Of a stretch of DNA of 64,000 nt, positions 23,031 to 34,257 are shown in pieces (the stretch's first letter is position 1; the number at the start of each line of letters is the position of its first letter). The DNA lies in the NCBI RefSeq assembly GCF_025698545.1, contig NC_068570.1:58175924-58239923 (forward strand). Reading direction: 5' to 3'. Source of the DNA: Gossypium raimondii (taxonomy: Eukaryota > Streptophyta > Magnoliopsida > Malvales > Malvaceae). The position numbers were made by a program, and so were the translations under genes. A model generated the notes under the pieces. That model saw only the letters and a program-made list of their open reading frames with translations. It was not told the DNA's origin and did not search any database.

Positions 23031-25553
23031 TCCTCCTACACAACATGGTATAAGAAAAAGTAAAGAACATAGTTTTTCTTTGTACTACCCGCATACCAAT
23101 AGTAGGAGCAAACCACTGCCACGCACACATCCATGACCAATAACCAATACGCCAAACATGGGGTCGGTATACTTTTCTGAAGTGTTGCAATAAGTACAAC
23201 AAATCTGAGTAACCACATGTATCAAACTAATATAAACAGACTGTTTGAGTAACCGCAAGTAGAAGTAAACCATTACAAACCAACTAAGAATTGATACAAT
23301 CCAGACTAAAGCCAACAAACTAAACTAGACAAACTAGACTAAAGCCCACACATGATGAGCCTCAAAGACCTATACATATAATTGTGCATGATTGGTCTCG
23401 AATCTGGATACTCATGACCTAAAGAACTTAATGCACCATTGGCATATATTTTAGGAGCTTTAATACTATGTGACCCAATTTGATGCCCTAAATCCATTTG
23501 ATAATAAAAAAGCTAGGAGTAGAAAACAAATAAACCTCCTTTCTTCTTCATAATCATTTCTTTAAGATTATGATTTGCTCATGCTCTTACTAAAAGTTTA
23601 GTACAAAGAAAATCAAAGGCAGCTAAGTGATTAACAATCAATGAAACCAATTTGTAGGAAAGAAAACAAACTATTATATTTTCTTTAATAACCTGCTCCT
23701 TATTTTAACTCTCAAGGGAATACCAATTCAACAAATTAAGCATATCAAATGTATATGTGTATATAGTGTGTGTGTATATATATAAACTAAAAATCCAGTT
23801 TTTGATGTTATAGCGATACATAACAAAATTATCTATTGCCTAGAAATCCAAAATATAAATTGGTAGTAACCCATTACGAAAAATTAAATCCCTTCTCTGT
23901 TTGTTTTTATTTCCTGGAAATTAAGAGTTCGAAATTGAAGAGGAAAAAATGGTTTTCCCTACAGTTTCAAACGTGAATGAAATATATAGTCAAACAAACT
24001 TGCAGAACCCAAAAAAATAAATCATTTTGATAATAACCCATTTCAAGAAATTAAGTATTTTCCCCAGATTTTGATTCCCTGGAAACAAACAGTCAAAAAT
24101 TATAAACATAAAAAAGTTCTATTTCCTACAGTTTATCAGGAAACAAACCTCACAAGCAAAAAATGGAAGATAAAACGGGCTGTTGAGGCTTCCCCAAAGC
24201 GAAATCGGAACTTCAATAGCTGAAACAAAAATAAAGAAATTTTTTAAAAGTAGAATTGATGTTAAAAGAAATTGACAAATTTGATTCCTAGTTCGAGAAA
24301 AATAACAAGAGGAGAGAGTTTTGGTTACTCTGTTACTGCTGGCAACATGGAATATTGGGTGCTGCGAGGATCATCTGCTTGCCACGTCATTTGGATCTTT
24401 TGAAGATGAACCTTCTTGTGCCACTTGTGTAACACTGTGCCTCCACTGAAAGATACGTGGAAGTTACAGTAACACTTCATTTTCCTATGTATATAATATA
24501 TATATAGTTTTAGTATTTATATTGTTTTATTATTATTTATCTTTATTTTCTAAATTTCTGGGCTTTTTGCTCAAAACATGGATCAAGTTGGCTCTTTTTA
24601 AGGTTTAATTTTTCCTTTTGTATTTATTGTGTTTTAGCAAGCTTGAGTATTTTTATTTTTATTTTAAATCAAATTTAAAAGTAAAATTAATCAAATTTAA
24701 AGATATCTTAATTAAATCCCAAGTGTCAAAAGTTACAGTTAACACAACTTTATTTTATTGGAGTCATTTTGAATTTACGGTGCAGTTAATATAAAATAAC
24801 AATAAATGTAAGATTAAATACTATAACGATATTATAAAGTAAAAAAAAAAGTTAAATGCACCATACTATAAACAAACCCCATCCAAAGGGACTTTAATGT
24901 TCTTTTAGTCTTGTATACATACAACCTAAGATCCATCTTGATAATTGGTAATATATTAGATTTAGGCTTCCTTTGGATTCCTTTGCAATACAGTGCGTTA
25001 AAATTTTTTGCCTTGATTTTCAATCTCACTGCACCACAACCACAGTGAATTCAATGGTTGTTTGGATGTCTTGGTTTCAAGACGATTGAGACAAACTGCT
25101 TGACCGGATAGCCTTATCTTTCTTGGTGGTAAAGTTCCATCACCAGAAGGCGATGAGGTATTTTAGCGCACAAAAATACCCATACTTTAATTTATTATTT
25201 TACCATTTTATCCTTAAAAGTTAAACTAATTTCTTTCCCAATCTTATTTGTTTTCAAATTTGGGAACAAAACAGCCATTTCTCCCATCGTTCTTGCTGGT
25301 TTCTCCCCTCTTTTTTGCTTTGTTCTTGGTTGTAGCTGCTACATTTTATCCTTTACTTTTGTTAGAGTCTGCTTTTTGAAGGTATTTTTCATTAATTTAT
25401 TGTCATAGACTTCTGCATAGAACATGCAAACAAAGCTCTAACGATTTATGCTTTCATCATTTGTTTTGATTTTGTTGATTTGATAGCATTTATTTTGCTT
25501 TGTCTGCATTTCTTTGATTTTGTTGTTCTTGATTTTTGAAATTTCTTTTTTAA
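23031..25553. other. KEG-like 5' leader region and AT-rich spacer with MITE scraps
   Basis: 23031-24330 probably contains the 5' UTR and a leader intron of the KEG-like gene, though no limits can be set. 24785-24895 and about 24960-25080 hold degraded MITE ends ('ccccatccaaag', 'ggttgtttggatg'). No other gene was recognised. Confidence 0.4.
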
Positions 25554-26056
25554 TGGACACCTCCGGTAAGGTCTTATCCCCGTTGAATAACAATACTCTT
25601 TGAAGAAGAAGAAGATCAGACTCGACCTCAGGTTGAGATAGTTTCGGCCGACGAGGTTCGACCAGTAACACCGCCGGCAACCATCACAAAGCTACTGTTA
25701 CTATTGTAGGATACACAAATGCTGTAGGTGGCCAAATTCTGACCAAAACTGCATTTTGTTTCAATCAGACTAACAAGTTAGAGATATCTTGTATTTTTTC
25801 CCTCTATTTTCTCATGCTCAACATTTACCCTTTTTCTCAATTAACAGGGGAAGTCTACATTAATTAGTGCACTCTCAGATAGTAATCTGTATAGTGATGC
25901 AAGGTATATTTATTCTTTAAAACAGTTTTTCCTCGAAGTTAAATTCTTTGTTAAAAATAAAAGGATGGATGTTTTTGCCTAATTGGAGGCAATGGCTTTG
26001 TGCAGATTGTTTGCAACATTGGATGGTAGATTAAAAAGTGTTGTTCTTCCTTCAAG
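25554..26056 (+). pseudogene. HflX-type GTPase gene fragment, three exons with splice sites kept
   Basis: HflX GTPases act on ribosomes in bacteria and organelles; plants have organelle-targeted forms. Three pieces read as consecutive exons. The first (ending 25723) gives RRGSTSNTAGNHHKATVTI then VGYTNA. The second (25848-25903) gives GKSTLISALSDSNLYSDA, and the third (26006-26056) gives RLFATLDGRLKSVVLPS. Joined at their GT and AG sites they restore the G1 motif GYTNAGKSTL. The part upstream of exon 1 contains a stop and does not resemble the family. Nothing corresponding to the G3 motif (DTVGF) or the C-terminal half is present. It is therefore a gene scrap duplicated as genomic DNA, lying next to a Harbinger transposon. 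Confidence 0.75.
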
Positions 26057-26998
26057 GTGAGATGATCCATATCTAATCTAATTTCCTCTCTCACAAATTT
26101 TGGCAATCAAATATGAACATGTTTTTTAATCATTGACGAGATTACAATCTTATGCAATTGATCTAATTATGCACATAATAATTCAAGAGGAAAGTGTCTG
26201 GTTCTAAATGATTATGCACATAATAATTTTTTCTTGAAACCCTTTTAATTATAATAATATTTTATTATTATTAAAAAAATTAAATAACGTCATATTTTTA
26301 AAAAAATCACATGTATTGTTCATAAAATGTTATTTACTATTTAATATAGCTAATATTTTGAAAGTTTTATGATTCTATAAATAAAATATTTTTATTATTT
26401 CTTAAACCGTAAATATTAATTTTATTATAAATTAATTTTATTTAATTTTTAATAGTAAATAGACTAGTTTGATCGAATCCCTTAATAGAGGGACTTAACA
26501 AATATTTTCACCATTTAATTATTATTACTAGCCTGAGCTTAACATATAGGGCTCTCTCTGTTTTTTGTTATTGTTCTTTTATATAGGTATTGTTATAATG
26601 TATATATATTGAAAGGTATATTTATATGAACTTTATACATTATAAAGATGATATTTCTGCTCTTGTAACCTAAGTTTATCAGCAACTTTGAATAACAATG
26701 GTTTACCAACAATTTGGTACCATAATTCATTGAATGGTTCTGAATATGTAAAACTGTATTCATCTTTTGAGTAGTCTGCCTTTATTCATTTTGAAAATAT
26801 AGTCATAATCAATTATCATTTCTATATTCTCGTTATTGTTTATACTATGGATTTTTGAGAATTTTTCTTTAGTGTTCATCTTATGGCTTTCATCCATTCG
26901 TGATGTATTATTCTTATTTTTATGAAACTATATTATTATATCTAATTATATATTTATAGTTTTATGTCAGTTGACATTTAAAATCAAAATAATAATAG
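26057..26998. other. AT-rich spacer, presumed 5' part of the Harbinger element
   Basis: No coding sequence was recognised. It lies between the GTPase fragment and the first transposon gene. No terminal inverted repeat could be fixed by eye. Confidence 0.35.
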
Positions 26999-28131
26999 AT
27001 GGTAAAGACACGAAATTTTGTGGAGGGAGATAGTACCTTAGCAACAAAAGCTGTTAGGGATGATGAGCTGACATTGATATTTTGTGAACTTTGCGTGAAT
27101 AAAGTCAATACTGGTAATAGACCGACAACTCATCTAAACTCAAAAGGATGGGAAAATGTAATTGCTCTTTTTCAAGCAAAAATAAAAAAAAATTATGGAA
27201 AACCTTAATTGAAAAATAAGTGGGATACATTAAAAAAGGAATGGAAGTTGTGGAGGGAGTTGCTTAAGGAATCTACAGGTATTGGATGGTGTCCATCTAA
27301 AAAGACAGTCAATGCTACTGAAGAATGGTGGGCTACAAAAATACAGGTTAGTGTTAACTTTATCATTATTTTAATGTATAAAGTTTATTGAAATTAATAA
27401 TTTACAATTATAAAAATCTTAGTATAACATTTAACATTTAACCTGCTATGTAGGAAAATCCTGATTTTAAAGGATTTAAGAAGAAAGGAATTGAACCACG
27501 ATTGAATGAGTTAATGTGGCAAATGTTTGGTGGCATTGTAGCCACTGGAGAGAATGCATGGGCACCTTCATATGGTGTTCTTCCAAGTGGGGTTCCTATG
27601 GGAGATGATGCACTTAATGAGAGATTTGGTGATTCAGATGAACATAGTAACGAGAATGAAGGTATTCCTCCTGATGAGGTACCATCAAACCCTTCTCATG
27701 AAATTCCTAATCGAAGAAAGCAAACACTTGGGATTGTACATGGTAAAGGAAAAAAATCAAGTTCAAGTAGAAAATCATCAAGAATTATATTAACTACTCA
27801 ACTTGAGAAATTGTGTGGGAGTCTGGCTAGTCCAAGAAAGTCAGTGAATGAAATTATTTTTCCTCATTCTCAATATACTATTTCAAATGCAATGGAAACT
27901 TTGCGTGTTTTGGGAGATGAAATTCCAAAAAAAGATGAACTGTACTATTTTTCCATCAAAGTGTTCCAAATACCGGTGAAATGAGAAGTGTTTTTAAACT
28001 TAGATCCAGATGTTAGGGTTTGGTGGCTTCGACGTGAGTATGCTGAACAAAATTCAATTGCATCATTTTCATCCTTGGTAGCAACATCCTCATTTCCCTT
28101 CCAAACATACCATCAACTACCTCCAGCATAA
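26999..28131 (+). pseudogene. PIF/Harbinger ORF1: Myb/SANT-like DNA-binding protein, broken
   Basis: This is the helper gene of a Harbinger transposon; in active elements the Myb/SANT-like protein binds the element ends and helps the transposase enter the nucleus. Two exons, 26999-27346 and 27454-28131, join at GT-AG sites. Exon 1 carries the plant Myb_DNA-bind_3 pattern (LNSKGWENVIALF, LKNKWDTLKKEWKLW and ATEEWW). Exon 2 has the typical Lys/Ser-rich linker (RRKQTLGIVHGKGKKSSSSR) and an end region EVFLNLDPDVRVWWLRREYA. Two in-frame stops interrupt it: TAA at 27206-27208 and TGA at 27982-27984. A short Harbinger-type spacer then leads to the transposase in the same orientation. Confidence 0.8.
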
Positions 28132-28294
28132 GAATTATTATTGTAATATAACTATACTACTTTTTTATATGTAAAACTAATGTATGATATTTTTTATGTT
28201 TGATATTTTTATGCTATGCTTTTATTCAAGTTTCTGTGTTGTATAGAATGTCACAAAATATTAATTTCTTTTCATTTGATTACTTTTTCAGGTT

Positions 28295-29165
28295 ATGGAT
28301 GAATTTAACAATATGTATAATAGTTTTAATATGAATTATGATACCCCTAAATTAAGTGAAGAAGCTCAACGAAGAATAGCCACAATTGTTACCCAAGTTG
28401 AGCACAACAATTATCATGAAGAGGAAGAATATGTGTTAAGCAGTGTATTAGTACACCATGAAACTTATTTCATTATGCAACCGCGTATGGATTCAAATTA
28501 TACAGGTCAAATGTGGGTGGACGAAGTATTAAATGGGCATGATGATCATTGCATGAATAGTTTTAGGATGCCAAAAAATATATTTCACAGCTTGTTGCAT
28601 TATTTGCAAACAAATTATGGCTTAAAGCATGGGAAAGTATCGGCGATGGAGAAGTTAGCATTATCATTGTACATTCTTGGAAATAGAGAATCAAATTCAA
28701 ATGCTATAGAGCGATTTCAACAATCTGAGGAAACTGTTAGTCGAATTTTTACTGCTATGTTGCATATATTTGCTCGAATGGGAATAGACACGATTAAACC
28801 CACCGACGGTCAATTCGAGGAAGTACCGAACCATATTCGACACGATACAAGATATTGGCCTCACTTTAAGGTAAAATTTACACAATCTTTATATTTTTAA
28901 AATATAAATTATTTCTAACTTTTATCTCATTACTTGTATTTATTTTAAAGGATTGTATTGGGGCCATAGATGGAACACACATAAAAGCATGCATTTTGCC
29001 TTCTTGTCAAATGCCTTATATCGGACAGAAAGGTGAACCAACTCAAAATATTATGGTAATTTGTGACTTCAACATGTGCTTTATTTTTGCATTTCCTGGT
29101 TGGGAAGGAACATCATATGATAGTAGAATTTTTTTGCAAGCACTTATTTCCACACCCTCCACCAG
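28295..29165 (+). pseudogene. PIF/Harbinger transposase (DDE_Tnp_4), 3' truncated
   Basis: The transposase of the same element cuts and joins DNA using a DDE triad. Exon 1 is 28295-28870 (192 codons) and exon 2 starts at 28951. Exon 1 holds the N-terminal helix-turn-helix-like region (FRMPKNIFHSLLHYLQ, MEKLALSLYILG). Exon 2 has the first catalytic Asp in DCIGAIDGTHIKA and the second in GWEGTSYDSRIF. After STPSTR at 29165 family similarity ends, so the last third, with the catalytic Glu, is missing. The surviving frame has no internal stop, but the protein could not be active alone. Unrelated AT-rich sequence with 'ctcgattcga' words follows. Confidence 0.88.
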
Positions 29166-29599
29166 GTTGAACTTTAATTTTTTAATTAATCTTTACATAA
29201 AAAAAATTAAAATTTTTAATTTATTTTTTTTTGCTTTGAAATTTTTTTCCAAATATATATGGTTTAAAATTTATGTGTTCTAACATGAAATTAGTTATAC
29301 TGTAATAATATTTTTAGTTGACATGTTTAATTTTTTTTAATTTATCTCGAATAATTTCACTCGATTCGACTAGACTCAAATTTTATTTCACTCGACTCGA
29401 TTCGAAAAAAATTCAAATTGAATTAGGATCATAAAATAGAACTCGTGAACTCGATTTCCTCAAAAAATTTTTCACTTGAAGAGATTATTGAGCTGAAGAT
29501 TAGAACACTCTTAATTGGGTTCCAACTTATTCAATATGTTCTGTTTACTATGCAAAAATTATGGTATCATATTTTTCTTCTTCCCTCTAAAGTTAATAA
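29166..29599. other. AT-rich spacer with short Cys/Arg-less repeat words
   Basis: Several copies of 'ctcgattcga' or 'ctcgactcga' occur within 29345-29405, a small degenerate tandem motif. No gene is seen. Confidence 0.4.
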
Positions 29600-30470
29600 G
29601 CTGTGTAATTCTTCTCTTTGGAAAGGGTATAAGCCTTCTGCTAAAGGGTGCCAAAGCTAGTTTAGATTTTGGGTCTCAAGAACCTTTCGGTTTGGAACAA
29701 AGCTTGCATGATGACATGTTTGTGGCTTATCCTAATCAAGGCTGGTTCTCTTTGGGTGGTTTGGTCTGAGTTATATGTTCTCAAGGGTGCAAATATTTAG
29801 CAAGTACAGTCTCTACCTAAGCACAGCTGGACTAGGAAGAAGCTTTTAGAGCTTAGGGATGTTATGTTAACAGAATTTGGTAAAGAACTTGTTATGGTAC
29901 TTTCTATCACCACCTCAAAACTTGAATGGGCTTGGGATAGATTCTATCGAGCTTGCATGATAATTGATGTTTGTATCGTGTATGGGACCGCATAGACACG
30001 TGTTAAATCTAGAGTAAGAAACGTGTTAACATGCATGAGACCTACCTAATATATCACATCAATGAACAATACTCGTATCATATAAATAGACAAACTTCAC
30101 CACCAGAGAAAAGCACCCTACAGAACTAGACAAAAGCCTGACAAAACTTCTTGGCATAGAGTGGTATGAGGGAGCCCTACAATTTCAAGACATGCATCCA
30201 TCACATGGTTGGCAATCCAAGACAGATTGCCTACAAAAAAAACTCAGAATTCTGGGATGGGGCATTCAGGATGAGTTTAGATATCATTTATTTGCTTCTT
30301 GTTCTTTGTCTAAATTGCTCTGGGTGAGAATTTTGCTGGCATGTGGAGAGTTTTTGTGGCATGAATCTTGGGCTGATGTGTTGAACTGGGTTATGAAGTA
30401 TGGGAAAGGGAAGTCCCTAAAGGCAAGTTGTTGTTTGTCAATTGTATTATTTTTATGGTAATCCTCAATA
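29600..30470 (+). mobile_element. L1-type LINE remnant (post-RT and zinc-binding region)
   Basis: Scattered frames read like the region after the reverse transcriptase of plant L1 elements. They include KHSWTRKKLLELRDVM and, at 30192-30461, a piece resembling the zf-RVT zinc-binding domain (DEFRYHLFASCSLSKLLWVR). The usual Cys pair before 'RYHLF' is missing. No complete RT domain, poly(A) tail or target-site duplication was found, and several frame changes lie between the pieces. It is an old fragment. Confidence 0.6.
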
Positions 30471-31514
30471 TTTATGCATTTTATCAATTTAGTTTTGATT
30501 AAATAAATTTAGTTTAAAACATTTATATATTTGGTCACTCTGGTCCCGATTTAACAAATTTAACACAATATTTATACAATCTATCAATATTTACACAAAA
30601 TATAGGGATAAATCTCAAAAGTAAATATAAACTTTAATCCAATGTACAATATCATATACAAACTTTGATTTGGTACAATTCTATATATACAACTTTAATT
30701 TCGATTCAGTTTTCACGTAACACTTGCAACATTATTTATGCAATACTATTTTTGTTGAAGCCACGTGGAAATTGTTGGTTGACATTTTACTAAACTAAAA
30801 GAAAATAAGTTTTAATGTTTCCACATAAAAATATATTTTTGCATAAATTTAAATTATTTTTCCACTACTATAATGATAAAAAATAGTACCACATAAATAA
30901 TAGTGTTAATAAAATGTGAAAATTGAATCAAAATAAAAGTTTCACATACATAATTGTACTAAATCAATGTTACTCTATAATATTATAAATTTGATCAAAA
31001 TTTATGTATAATTTTGAGATTTATTCTCAAAATATATAAAGATCGAGGACTAAACTTATTATACCAATCAAAATTATGTATGATTGATAGAAAATATTTG
31101 ACCTTAGTTATCCATTCTCAAAATTAACAGAAATTAAATTACTCTATTTTTTTGTTTTTTTTGGAAGGGACCACTTTGGAAATTGACAGAAATTATGGAA
31201 AAAAAGACAATGGAAAAGTTGGATTTTGATGGTCTCATTCAAATGCTCATCTCACAAAGCAATAATCATTTTAACTCAAAATGTCTGTCAAAAAGCATCA
31301 GTTAAAACTGAAGACCAAACATGAAACAACCTAAACAAGATCCTCTACCACTCATAAAAAAACATGCTTTCCATATTACAACATGCCCCAATTTTGCTGC
31401 CAATCCTAATAATAAACAGCCATTGTCAATACAAAAACAAAAAAAAAAAACAAAAAAAAAAAACAAATTACACATACAATTTCACATCTAAATACTTCGG
31501 TTTTGTCCACAGCA
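30471..31514. other. AT-rich spacer and kinase 3' flank
   Basis: 30500-31080 resembles degraded repeat DNA ('gtactaaatcaatgtta', 'actttaatttcgattcag'). The 3' UTR of the kinase gene probably lies in about 31300-31514, which has an A-rich run at 31438-31465. No other gene is seen. Confidence 0.4.
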
Positions 31515-34257
31515 TCACCCGTCTTCAGTCTTTTCCTGCTCGGAATCCTTCGCAGGTTTCGAATCCTTCTCTTCCTTAATTATGTCTGAGTTCTCTTCAG
31601 CAGCTGTTATCCCGTCATCGTCGCAAACAGTTTGCGGAGTCTTAAATAGTTCATTGCTTTCTAGTTCAGTTAATTTCTCTTTGGACTCACCTTTGAGTAG
31701 CTCGAGGACTTCAAGCATGGTAGGTCTTCTGTCTTGCCGATTATCGGCACAAACAAGTGCGATGAGGATGATCCTTTTTAACTCCTCTTCCACATACTTC
31801 CCATTCAGTTTTGGGTCTGCCATTTCATCGAACTTCCCTTCACAAGCTAATGGCAGTGCCCATTCGGAAATCGATCGCTTCACTGTTCTATTCACTTTCT
31901 CGAGGGGTTTCTTGCCACTTGCAAGTTCTAGCAATAGAATGCCAAAGCTGTACACATCGCAACTCTCCGAGGCTTTTCCTAACATAGCATATTCAGGAGC
32001 AAGATAGCCGAGGGTGCCCTTGACTCGAGTAGTGACATGAGTTGCACCGTCCGGGATAAACTTAGCAAACCCGAAATCAGCAACTTGAGGCTGGAATTCT
32101 GAATCCAGTAACACGTTGCTAGCTTTGATGTCTCTATGGATTATGTGTGGGGTCGAATGGTGATGAAGATAGCTGACGCAATCAATTGAACGAGGTTGAG
32201 GTTAACATTCGTGTCGGAACAAGTTATAATACAGAAAATAAAATAGGGTCCAACACTTACGCAATTCCCTCAGCAGAGCCAATAGCAATGTTCATCCTTC
32301 GGGTCCAATCAAGAAGACATTCCGATGAATGGTGTCCATGAAGATGTGAATGCAAGCTCAAATTCGGCATGTAGTCGTATACAATCAGACGTTCTTGACC
32401 TTCGGCACAGTATCCACGTAAACTCAGCAGATTCTTGTGTCGGACTCTCGCCAATATCTCGACCTCAACGGAAAATTCCACTTCGGCTTTGTTGCTCCAC
32501 ACTTTCAATCTCTTAACTGCAATCTGCAAGTACATAATTTCAAGGTGAGAACGAGCAGGGGCGAAGCTAGATGGGAGCAGGCAGGGGCCTTGGCCCCCAA
32601 ACAATGAAAAATTGCCCCTATAGTTCCTTGAATATTTTCAAAATTTTAAGTTAATTTAATGGTAAAATTGTATTTCGGCCCTTCCTAAAATTTAAATTAA
32701 ATTATGCCCTCCTGGAAAAAAAAAGTTCACAGTTTAATCCCTTAAAAATTGTAAATTTTACATTAATACAATGACAAACTTACATTTTTAGCTCACTCAA
32801 AAATTTATAATTCAAATTTGGCCCCTCTAAAAAATTTTGGCTTCACCCCTAAGAACAAGGACGAAATCAAAATAAAGGTATCATCCAAATGGCTATTAAC
32901 GGATACCATGCAGATAGAGACACTCCTACAAGCATGTCTGTGTTTAGAGAAAAGATCAATGCTATTTTGAAAACCTAAAATTCCATCAAATACTGAGGAG
33001 ACCGCGCGATGATTTATGACATGCATTCGACAATTTTTATTTTCCAAGTGAACTACTTCGAAACCCAATTCATTAATACTACCTCAAACCAGAGAAAAGA
33101 ATGGTACAACAACATAGATTGATAGACTGCCATTTCAACTTTCAAATGGTAAACAAACGAGTCCAGCAAAGTCCAGTCCCCACCAACCAAAGATCAGTCA
33201 TTATAGCATGATATTTAACACCGCTATCAATGCAAATCCCATCCTAGAGAAGTTGAAATCATATTTTCAACGAAGAACTCGATATTGCAACATATAAAGT
33301 AAAACAGATGCTCCTTTATGCTACTATATCAGTTCTTACAAATAGTAAACTAGATTCAGAACTAAAGATTAACGCCCGAATGAACAGCGGCTATTACCGC
33401 AATTTTTTCAGATCAACAATCTATTAACTTGAATTCCAAAACCAATAAATAAACATATCATGCATAAGGAAAATTTTATTCATATACCTGTGATCCATCC
33501 CATAGCTGACCCCAATATACACTTCCAAATCCACCTTCTCCAAGCTTGTTATCATAATTAAAATTATTGGTAGCTGAATGCAATTCTTTCAACGAAAAAA
33601 TCCGCCATGCCGGTTGCTTCTTTCCTTTCTCCTTCTTCCTGCAGAATCAATATGAGGTTGAAACCCAAACGGCGGACACACGAAAACATCATTAAGGTAG
33701 CTTTCGAGATAATGACATTCATGATTATTCTTAAATCACAGTTACATTAGATGCGAATTTGAAATACGTGTTCGATCATAACTAATTTAATCATAATGTA
33801 TGCATTTCATTCTTACGATTTACTATTCAAAACCAAAATTTCAGTCAAACTCAAAAGACCCTTTTCTTATAAGATTAAGAACAATATATCCTGGTTAATT
33901 TTACTCCTAGATATGAACATTTAAGCTTAAATAAGTATTTTCTATCTCAAATTACAGTTCCAAAAGGGGGAAAATTCAAAACTTTAGGTTACCTTCTTCT
34001 TCTTCAACAAAAGGAAATGAAAATCTAATCAATACCCAGAAAATATTTTCCAAAAACTAAAAAAAAAACCCAGATTTCTTAAACCCTTACAAACCCTAAA
34101 AACGAATCTAAAACCAAAATTCACTAAAAGAAAACACCTTCCAAAGGAAATAAAAATCTCCAAAAAAAACGATAAAACAATGATAATAGATAGTAAATTA
34201 ATAATAGACTTACCGATCCACACCTTTCCCACAACAAATCATGGAACAAAACGCCAT
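31515..34257 (-). CDS. Receptor-like cytoplasmic kinase, PTI1-like (At3g15890-like)
   Basis: Cytoplasmic Ser/Thr kinase of a small plant family; the substrate is unknown. Four exons, 34214-34257, 33488-33638, 32261-32523 and 31515-32172, give 371 aa with all GT-AG introns in phase. The N-terminus MAFCSMICCGKG is Cys-rich, a possible palmitoylation site. The kinase has the Gly loop LGEGGFGSVYWG, the ATP-binding Lys in IAVKRLKVW (about residue 69), HRD in IIHRDIKASN (about 165-167), DFG in VADFGFAK (about 185) and APEYAM. The catalytic set is complete, so it should be active. The C-terminal tail after about residue 300 is acidic and low in complexity (Glu/Lys/Asp-rich). Intron 2 carries a MULE-type miniature element. 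I recall neighbours of the Arabidopsis orthologue that include ROD1 and PIFI, both also found in this window. Confidence 0.93.
32557..32851. mobile_element. MULE-type MITE in kinase intron 2
   Basis: It begins 'aggggcgaagctag' and ends 'tggcttcacccct', which are inverted repeats. The flanks 'agaacgagc' (32548-32556) and 'agaacaagg' (32852-32860) match at 7 of 9 positions, consistent with the 9-bp duplication made by Mutator-like elements. The interior has words such as 'tttaatcccttaaaaattgt', which also occur at 36250 and 46570. No coding sequence is present. Confidence 0.7.
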
